This document shows positions 15,702 to 21,240 of a DNA stretch of 21,240 nucleotides, piece after piece. This DNA comes from JBDTCS01 sp039923455. GTDB taxonomy: Bacteria; Bacteroidota; Ignavibacteria; Palsa-1295. The notes beneath the pieces are model-generated. The model saw only the letters and a program-made list of their open reading frames with translations, was not told the origin of the DNA and did no database searches. Position 1 is the stretch's first letter. Every line of letters starts with the position of its first letter. Location: assembly GCA_039923455.1 (NCBI GenBank), contig JBDTCS010000238.1, positions 1-21,240 on the forward strand. The letters are read 5' to 3'. The translations under genes and the position numbers were made by a program.

Positions 15702-16541
15702 CTCTTCCTCAGCACCCTCGTCTGCTTCTCTGGGCAACTCGATCTCAGAGATTGCATCGATGTCCTCGCCGCCTTGTGATTCGCTGCTGTGTGTGGGGCT
15801 CGTATAGACATAGCTCCCGGTCGGGAGTGAACTCGTCGGCGCATCATACTCTTGCACACCCGAATGAACGACAGCATGATGATTTTTGCGAATCAGATTC
15901 ATCGCGTTGATCCGCTCGGTCGGACTGAGAATATCATGTGCCTGCTTGTAGACCAGTTCATCCTCCATCGTCACGTGCTTCCGCAGGAGATCGACGAGTT
16001 GAAGTGCACTATCCAAAAAGGCATGTTCCTCGTCTTTGGACATCACGGTCTCGCGCCTTCCGGAGGCGTCGACATGTCGTTGCCAGGTCCGCACGAGCGT
16101 TTCGGCCTGCTGCTCCATGCCCGCGTGGCTATCTTCCAAAAATCGGATTGGCGAATCGGCAGGAAGAAAACCGACATGCGTCAGGTTGGCGATGAGCAAT
16201 GGGAAGATGGCGATCTCCTCGTCGCGCTCATGTATGGGAAGCACTCGAGAAAAAAAATAGAGCGAACTTACCCAATCCGGATGCGTACTAAAGCTTTTGG
16301 ACACACCCAGTTGTTCCGCCTCTTTGACAAGTGTATGGAGAAGTTCTACCTGTGCAACAATCACAACGTGAGAAGCACGAAGATACTTGATGGGATCGGA
16401 AAACTCTAATGGATCCGGTAATCTGATCAGTGGTTTCGCCATGCGATTTGTTTGATTCGGAATGAATGCTTCTCCTGCCGAGTGGCTCCTACTGCTTTTC
16501 CCCGAAGCTCCGACTCTGGATAACAACCTATTTTTCCACAT
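15690..16541 (-). CDS. Hemerythrin HHE-domain protein
   Basis: The protein (283 residues from the ATG at 16541) has the helical-bundle pattern of the hemerythrin HHE cation-binding family (PF01814). Possible iron ligands are H58 (RASHVV), H104 with E108 (IHERDEE), H139 with E143 (SHAGME) and H189 with E193 (KHVTMEDE). Such proteins bind a di-iron centre and are linked with O2, NO or iron sensing and storage; the exact role here is unknown. The C-terminal 45 residues are polar and acidic (GGEDID, EEEQEE) and probably disordered. The first 33 residues are basic and of low conservation, so the start may be the ATG at 16442 (MAKPLIRLPDP); GAGAG just before 16541 slightly favours the longer form. 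No signal peptide: cytoplasmic. Confidence 0.85.
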   Translation of the reverse strand: MWKNRLLSRVGASGKSSRSHSAGEAFIPNQTNRMAKPLIRLPDPLEFSDPIKYLRASHVVIVAQVELLHTLVKEAEQLGVSKSFSTHPDWVSSLYFFSRVLPIHERDEEIAIFPLLIANLTHVGFLPADSPIRFLEDSHAGMEQQAETLVRTWQRHVDASGRRETVMSKDEEHAFLDSALQLVDLLRKHVTMEDELVYKQAHDILSPTERINAMNLIRKNHHAVVHSGVQEYDAPTSSLPTGSYVYTSPTHSSESQGGEDIDAISEIELPREADEGAEEEQEE

Positions 16542-16576
16542 CGCTCTCGTTTAGTGTTACAATTTATACTCCGGAC

Positions 16577-16605
16577 TTGTTTCTTTTTACATAATTGATT
16601 ATCTT
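16577..16605 (+). promoter_or_regulatory. Weak candidate promoter for the 111-residue gene
   Basis: TTGTTT and TATCTT are 17 bp apart on the plus strand, in the divergent gap between the hemerythrin-like gene and the gene at 16691. The match to sigma70 boxes is only 3/6 and 4/6. Confidence 0.25.
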
Positions 16606-16690
16606 GCAGCTTCTAAGAACTGCGCGGTAGTGGGCTAGGAACATCCGATCCAGCGCGTCACGTAAAATTGAAATTGGAAGAGGGCACATT

Positions 16691-17026
16691 ATGAGTTGGG
16701 GAATATATTTTCAAGAGGGCCCCGATAGCCCCGCAGTCGTGGCAGCATTGTTCGAACATAAAGACGATGCCGATCTCGCGTTTCGCATTGCGACGAATCG
16801 TCCGATCGATTCCGATCTGCTCGCCGATCACATGAAGCGTTACGCAGAGATGTATAAGGTAAAGAAGCCTGCGTATCTATTCGAACCCGCCGAAGGTTGG
16901 CTTGAACTCTACGAACCGGAGCTGAGACACATTCGCGAACTCATACGTGATACCAACGGCAAGATACAAGCGACACTTCGCCAAGGCGAGCTCTTCGCGG
17001 ATGTGCAGCGACGTGTGCGGCCGTAG
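16691..17026 (+). CDS. Hypothetical protein, 111 residues
   Basis: I do not recognise this family. The protein is soluble, with no signal peptide or membrane segment. It begins MSWGIYFQEG, has an aromatic and acidic middle (YLFEPAEGWLELYEPEL), and ends in a charged helix (RHIRELIRDTNGKIQATLRQ). Composition and codon use resemble the neighbours, and GAAGAGGG about 7 bp before the ATG is a fair ribosome site, so it is likely real. dut starts 107 bp downstream and fbp after that on the same strand, so it may be the first gene of a three-gene unit. No function is proposed. Confidence 0.75.
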   Translation: MSWGIYFQEGPDSPAVVAALFEHKDDADLAFRIATNRPIDSDLLADHMKRYAEMYKVKKPAYLFEPAEGWLELYEPELRHIRELIRDTNGKIQATLRQGELFADVQRRVRP

Positions 17027-17133
17027 CGTACTGTTAGCGCACGATACAAGATAACTTGCGTCTCAGCAAGCCTGAAAAACAGCTCAGCGAAAATTCTGCG
17101 AAACCCATTAGATCACATCACCTTATATTCGAG

Positions 17134-17577
17134 ATGACCGAACTTCGTTTTAAACGCCTCTCTTTGAATGACGCAGATATTCCATTGCCGGCCTACGCGA
17201 CCGAGCACAGTTCGGGACTCGATCTTCGAGTGAACGCAGATATCGCACTCGCACCCGGCCAAGTGCTGCTTGCCCCGACAGGTCTCGCTGTCGAGATACC
17301 CGAAGGCTACGAAGGTCAGGTCCGCCCACGTAGCGGGCTCGCGGCTAAGCATGGCATCACGGTTCTGAACTCACCGGGCACTATAGACGCCGACTATCGA
17401 GGCGAACTGAAGATTATTCTGATTAACCACGGTAGCGAACCCGTCACGTTTGAACGTGGCTCCCGAATTGCACAGCTTGTCATCGCAAAATATGAAAGAG
17501 TGAGCGTCAAGGAAGCATCGGAACTCGCCGATAGCGTTCGTGCTGGTGGCGGTTTCGGACACACAGGTACAAATTGA
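17134..17577 (+). CDS. dut: Deoxyuridine 5'-triphosphate nucleotidohydrolase (dUTPase)
   Basis: dUTPase hydrolyses dUTP to dUMP and pyrophosphate, which keeps uracil out of DNA and feeds thymidylate synthesis. The 147-residue protein shows all five motifs of the trimeric family: SSGLDLRV (I), RPRSGLA (II), NSPGTIDADYRGEL (III), ERGSRIAQLVI (IV) and GGGFGHTG (V). In motif V the usual serine of GGFGSTG is histidine. I chose the ATG at 17134 because motif I follows at the usual distance; a TTG at 17056 would add 26 residues of low-complexity polar sequence. It lies 36 bp before fbp on the same strand. Confidence 0.95.
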   Translation: MTELRFKRLSLNDADIPLPAYATEHSSGLDLRVNADIALAPGQVLLAPTGLAVEIPEGYEGQVRPRSGLAAKHGITVLNSPGTIDADYRGELKIILINHGSEPVTFERGSRIAQLVIAKYERVSVKEASELADSVRAGGGFGHTGTN

Positions 17578-17613
17578 TGCCGCATTTTTTTTCGAACATA
17601 GGAGACTCACTCT

Positions 17614-18624
17614 ATGCCGGTCGTACAGAATAAAGTTGTCACGATAGAGCGACACATCGTCGAGCAAGAGCGCGCCACAAACGGCACTGGAGATTTTTCC
17701 GCGATCCTTCGCGATCTGACGCTTGCAATAAAGATCATCCATCGCGAAGTGACGCGTGCAGGGCTCGTAGATATTCTTGGTGCCACCGATCGCGAGAACG
17801 TGCAGGGTGAGATCGTGCAAAAACTCGATGAGTTTGCTAACGAGGTGATCTTTCGTGCGATGGATCACGGCGGGCATTTGTGCGGTATGGCTTCCGAAGA
17901 AAACGAAGAGATCCTCGCGATTCCGGAAAAATATACGTGTGGGAAATATGTACTCTTGTTCGACCCACTCGATGGCTCTTCGAACATCGACGTGAATGTT
18001 ACGATCGGTACGATCTTCTCCGTTTTGCAGCGTGTCACGCCTGACGGCACGCATGGCACAGAAAGTGATTTTTTACAAGAGGGCTACAAGCAAGTCGCAG
18101 CGGGCTATGCGATTTATGGATCGAGCACGATGCTCGTGTATACCGCAGGTCACGGCGTCTATGGCTTTACGTATGATCCATCTGTCGGCGAGTTCTTGCT
18201 ATCCCATGACAATATTCGCATTCCAGATCACGGAAAGATTTATTCCGTTAACGAAGGCAACTATCACAAGTGGGATGCACGCATGCAGCGCTACATCGAC
18301 TGGGCCAAGATGGACGTAGCAGACGAGAACAAGAAAGCATACAGCTTGCGCTACATTGGCTCGATGGTCGCAGACGTGCATCGCACGCTACTCTACGGCG
18401 GCGTCTTTCTATATCCGGCAGATATCAAGAGCCATAAGGGCAAGCTGCGATTGCTCTATGAAGCGAACCCTATGTCGTTCGTAGTCGAGCAAGCAGGCGG
18501 CAGAGCAAGCACCGGCAAAGAACGTGTGCTCGAAGTGATTCCGGAAGCGCTGCACCAACGCACTCCCCTCATTGTAGGGAGTCCGAAGAACGTGGAAGAA
18601 GTCGAACGCTTTTTAAACAGATAG
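17614..18624 (+). CDS. fbp: Fructose-1,6-bisphosphatase class I
   Basis: FBPase removes the 1-phosphate of fructose 1,6-bisphosphate in gluconeogenesis (and in the Calvin cycle where present). The 336-residue protein has the class I signature FDPLDGSSNID at residues 116-126, metal-binding acidic residues E95/E96 in SEEN and D117/D120, VQGEIVQKLDEFAN at 63-76, and LYEANPMSFVVEQAGGRAS near residue 280, where the glutamate is a further metal ligand. The length is typical. AGGAG about 10 bp before the ATG is the likely ribosome site. It is the last gene of the plus-strand group and is followed by a terminator. Confidence 0.96.
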   Translation: MPVVQNKVVTIERHIVEQERATNGTGDFSAILRDLTLAIKIIHREVTRAGLVDILGATDRENVQGEIVQKLDEFANEVIFRAMDHGGHLCGMASEENEEILAIPEKYTCGKYVLLFDPLDGSSNIDVNVTIGTIFSVLQRVTPDGTHGTESDFLQEGYKQVAAGYAIYGSSTMLVYTAGHGVYGFTYDPSVGEFLLSHDNIRIPDHGKIYSVNEGNYHKWDARMQRYIDWAKMDVADENKKAYSLRYIGSMVADVHRTLLYGGVFLYPADIKSHKGKLRLLYEANPMSFVVEQAGGRASTGKERVLEVIPEALHQRTPLIVGSPKNVEEVERFLNR

Positions 18625-18662
18625 CAGGTTCGAGTTTGATTGGAGTATGATGAAAACAAAAC

Positions 18663-18688
18663 CCACGGCAGATGTCGTGGTTTTTTTT
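18663..18688 (+). terminator. Intrinsic terminator after fbp
   Basis: CCACGGC (18663-18669) pairs with GTCGTGG (18674-18680), with one G-U pair and a 4-nt loop, followed by a run of eight T's. It lies 39 bp after the fbp stop. Confidence 0.88.
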
Positions 18689-18711
18689 GAGCATAAAAAT
18701 TTCTTACATAC

Positions 18712-18744
18712 AAAACGCCCCGCCAAAAATTGGCAGGGCGTTTT
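18712..18744 (-). terminator. Intrinsic terminator of the surface-protein gene
   Basis: AAAACGCCC (18712-18720) pairs with GGGCGTTTT (18736-18744), and inside it GCCAA pairs with TTGGC, giving a 14-bp stem with small bulges. Read on the minus strand the stem ends in TTTT. It lies about 75 bp after the stop of the minus-strand gene and faces the fbp terminator. Confidence 0.75.
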
Positions 18745-18820
18745 GCTTTCAACTGTTTGCTCTTGTGCCGTTAAGGCATTCGAGTCTGACTTAGGTAGTC
18801 GGACTTAGATAGTGTCTGTC

Positions 18821-21240
18821 TTACTTCGAAAGGATCATACTCTTGACGAGGTGCGTCGAGCCACTGATCAATTCATAGTAGTACGTGCCGCTCGAAAGCT
18901 GTGAAGCATCAAGCGTCACAGTATGCGAACCAGCGCTCAGCTTGCCGTTCACGAGCATACGAACCGTCTTACCGGTGATGTCCGTGATAGCAAGCGTAAC
19001 CATTGTCTCCTTCGGCAGTGAGAAGCGAATCTCGGTCGTTGGGTTGAATGGGTTTGGATAGTTCTGCTCGAGGCGGAAGCCATTGGCTTCTGCGATCGGT
19101 GCAACACCCAGGTTGTCCTTGCCAACACCACTCAATGTGATGCTTGCAAATACCGGGATCGAAGCATTGCTCTGTGCAGAGAATGTTGCGACACCGGATG
19201 CCTGACCAACTGCCGTCGGAGCAAATTCAAACACGATCTGACCTGTACCACCGGCTGCTGGGATAGCTGTCGTACCACCAGACTTCCAACTGAAGCCTGA
19301 ACCCGTTACTACCGGCTGACCTGGCGTCCAATCACACTCACCATTGTTTGTGAGCACAACCGTGAAGTTGCTCTTCGAACCCTTGAAGGTCGAATCGGCC
19401 TGCGCGTTAGGTCCGGAAATGTTTGCCGCTCCACCAACGCCATTCATAGCGATCGTGACAGGCGTGACACCCGTAGCACTTACATCCAAGTTCGCGACCG
19501 AAGCGCCGCGTGTCTTTGGGGTGTAAGTAACCTTGAATGTTGCGTTCTGACCACCGCTGATGACCGGAGAATTCGCTGAGCCAACAACTGCGTAGTCCGC
19601 TGCACCTGCACCGCTGAATGCTGCATTGTACGACGTTGCAACGTCACCGCAATTGGTTACTGTGAAGATCGCTGTATCCGTCTCACCTACGCAGGTCTTG
19701 TTCGCAAAACCGGCTTGCGGTGTTGCACTTGCGCAGACGAGCTGTCCGAAGACATCGAGTGATAGCGAAGCCGTAAGCGGGCGACCATTCGATGTTGCTG
19801 CGATATTCAGTGTTGCATTTCGATCACCACGATCACCAGGCGTTGCACAGATCGTGAAGACCTTGAAGCCACCGGCAGGAACGACGATCGGGAATATGTT
19901 GCCGCTAAGGACAAACTCCGATGCATTCGAGCCCGCAAGCGTGGCACTCTTGATCGTCAGATCAGCTGAACCCTTGTTCCAGAAAGTATCTGTGCGGCAG
20001 ACCGTCTTGCCAACTACAGCAGAATCGATGATGCCTGTACCGGCTACAGCAAGTTTGCCGAAAGGTACGCCTGTGCCGATGATATTCACAACGAAGGTGC
20101 TGGTGTCTTTACGTGGCGAATCGTATGTTAACGGAATCGTTGTCGTAAGACGCAGACGAGCAGTACGAGCACCGTTACGGATAGGTGCAAAGCAGATTTG
20201 AATCTGTTTGAATTTATCCGGTGGGATGATCGTGTCCGCACCCTTCAAAGGCACCATCGTGTAATCCGCATCGAAGCTCGCAAAATAATTATTCAAAATG
20301 CGAACGGTGTCGGAGCCGACGTTCGTAAGTGTGATGAACTGGCAGGCAGTATCGCCAACGCCAACAGAATCAAAGTTCAGTGGCGATGGAGCAACTGTCA
20401 AGCGACCGATCGTACCAACTCCAAAGAGACCAACCGTATCAAGCGGTTTGTTCAATGCATTGGAATTGATAACAAGCACCGCCGGGCGTGAACCCTCAAG
20501 TGTTGGTCGGTACTGCACCGTTACCGTATCCCAAGTGCCGGAAGGCAGCGGATTTATGGCGACACGTGTTACAGCATACTCACTTGCATAAGTGCCAAAG
20601 ATCGAAATGCTGTTGAACGTTAGCGCTCCCGTTCCTGTGCTGAAAACCGCAAACGATTGCGAAAGCGTATCGCCTATTCTTGTTCGAGTCTTCTTGAATA
20701 GATCCGTGGTTGGTACCGAGATAGCCGGAGCAATACCGGTTCCTGTAAGGGTCACAGTCTGAGTTCCACTATCTTGTCCATTCGTGGTGACTGTAAGAGT
20801 TGCCGAACGACCGCCAGATGCGATAGGGCTAAATCGTACACAGATCTGATCCGTTGCACCTGGAATGAGGGGTGCCGCTGGCTGTTGCACCACTGTGAAA
20901 TCGGGGTTACCTGTTATACTGATACTGTTAAAGGTTAACGGGCCATTCGGGCCTGTATTCTTTACCGTCACGCATTGCGTTGCGGATTGTCCGGAATTCA
21001 ACGATCCGAATGCAATTACTTTTGGCTGCACAGAAAGTTGGGAGATGATCGGCGGAGGCGGAGGCGTGAAGCGTAGATTAGCCGTTGGGGTGGTGGTGCC
21101 GCTTGCCTGATATACCAGAGTCTTAAAGCCACCTGTCGATCCGCCGTTCAGGCCGATCGTCACGCATACACAACCATCGCTTCCGTTCGTGGTATAGCTG
21201 TAGCTGTTATACCAGAATTCGATAACGTTGGTAGTTTCGT
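18821..21240 (-). CDS. T9SS-exported surface protein with choice-of-anchor-D repeats (partial, N-terminus outside window)
   Basis: The reading frame is open to the right edge, so only the C-terminal part (at least 806 residues) is seen. A proline stretch (FTPPPPPIIS) is followed by about six repeats of roughly 100 residues. Each has an xxNxG (NTG, NVG, NKG, NCG, NNG) after a hydrophobic strand, an aspartate-rich DF/DY turn, an RFSP-like or FAP motif, and a closing VTLTGTG-like strand. This is the layout of choice-of-anchor-D / ASPM-SPD2-Hydin-like Ig domains. The last 85 residues are a T9SS type A sorting domain (EQNYPNPFNPTTEIRFSL, ITDITGKTVRMLV, SGTYYYELI, ending MILSK). It is secreted and probably cell-surface attached. 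Upstream residues (SDGCVCVTI) contain closely spaced cysteines. Function unknown. Confidence 0.88.
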   Translation of the reverse strand, partial: ETTNVIEFWYNSYSYTTNGSDGCVCVTIGLNGGSTGGFKTLVYQASGTTTPTANLRFTPPPPPIISQLSVQPKVIAFGSLNSGQSATQCVTVKNTGPNGPLTFNSISITGNPDFTVVQQPAAPLIPGATDQICVRFSPIASGGRSATLTVTTNGQDSGTQTVTLTGTGIAPAISVPTTDLFKKTRTRIGDTLSQSFAVFSTGTGALTFNSISIFGTYASEYAVTRVAINPLPSGTWDTVTVQYRPTLEGSRPAVLVINSNALNKPLDTVGLFGVGTIGRLTVAPSPLNFDSVGVGDTACQFITLTNVGSDTVRILNNYFASFDADYTMVPLKGADTIIPPDKFKQIQICFAPIRNGARTARLRLTTTIPLTYDSPRKDTSTFVVNIIGTGVPFGKLAVAGTGIIDSAVVGKTVCRTDTFWNKGSADLTIKSATLAGSNASEFVLSGNIFPIVVPAGGFKVFTICATPGDRGDRNATLNIAATSNGRPLTASLSLDVFGQLVCASATPQAGFANKTCVGETDTAIFTVTNCGDVATSYNAAFSGAGAADYAVVGSANSPVISGGQNATFKVTYTPKTRGASVANLDVSATGVTPVTIAMNGVGGAANISGPNAQADSTFKGSKSNFTVVLTNNGECDWTPGQPVVTGSGFSWKSGGTTAIPAAGGTGQIVFEFAPTAVGQASGVATFSAQSNASIPVFASITLSGVGKDNLGVAPIAEANGFRLEQNYPNPFNPTTEIRFSLPKETMVTLAITDITGKTVRMLVNGKLSAGSHTVTLDASQLSSGTYYYELISGSTHLVKSMILSK

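Overview
The window looks like a chromosomal segment of a free-living Gram-negative bacterium of the FCB group (Bacteroidota/Chlorobi side), probably a Kapabacteria- or Ignavibacteria-like lineage. Two proteins end in the NYPNP-type C-terminal sorting domain of the type IX secretion system (T9SS), there is a Bacteroidota-style LptD, and one protein carries choice-of-anchor-D repeats. Several genes have no clear Shine-Dalgarno sequence. The lineage is inferred from protein style only. No phage, transposon, CRISPR array or defence system is visible.

Region 1 (73-7810, all minus strand) is a run of seven co-directional genes, read from right to left: queE-queF-queD-queC, then lptD, an outer-membrane barrel protein, then tilS. 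The four que genes cover the route from 6-carboxy-tetrahydropterin synthesis to preQ1, the queuosine precursor. Their spacing is tight (queD/queC overlap by 4 bp). lptD inserts LPS at the outer membrane. tilS makes lysidine in tRNA-Ile. Two of the functions therefore serve tRNA modification.

Region 2 (7811-10738) holds a SAM-dependent methyltransferase, a tRNA-Pro(CGG), a structured 660-bp intergenic stretch, a small secreted protein, and a 586-bp gap without a convincing gene. In the structured stretch a near-consensus sigma70 promoter on the minus strand lies about 280 nt upstream of a hairpin with a T7 run, with several stable hairpins between them. This is the best candidate for an undescribed element, a non-coding RNA.

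Region 3 (10739-15631, plus strand) has a membrane fatty-acid desaturase with an unusual C-terminal tail of four 11-residue repeats, then a DUF1800/DUF1501 gene pair, both with twin-arginine signals, and a tRNA-Gly(CCC). The DUF1501 protein also has a T9SS sorting domain.

Region 4 (15690-21240) has a hemerythrin-like protein (minus), an unknown 111-residue protein, dut and fbp (plus), a pair of convergent terminators, and the C-terminal part of a large cell-surface protein (minus) that runs off the right edge. I see no complete new multi-gene system. The novelty is in single elements: the candidate ncRNA, the desaturase tail and the Tat plus T9SS combination.
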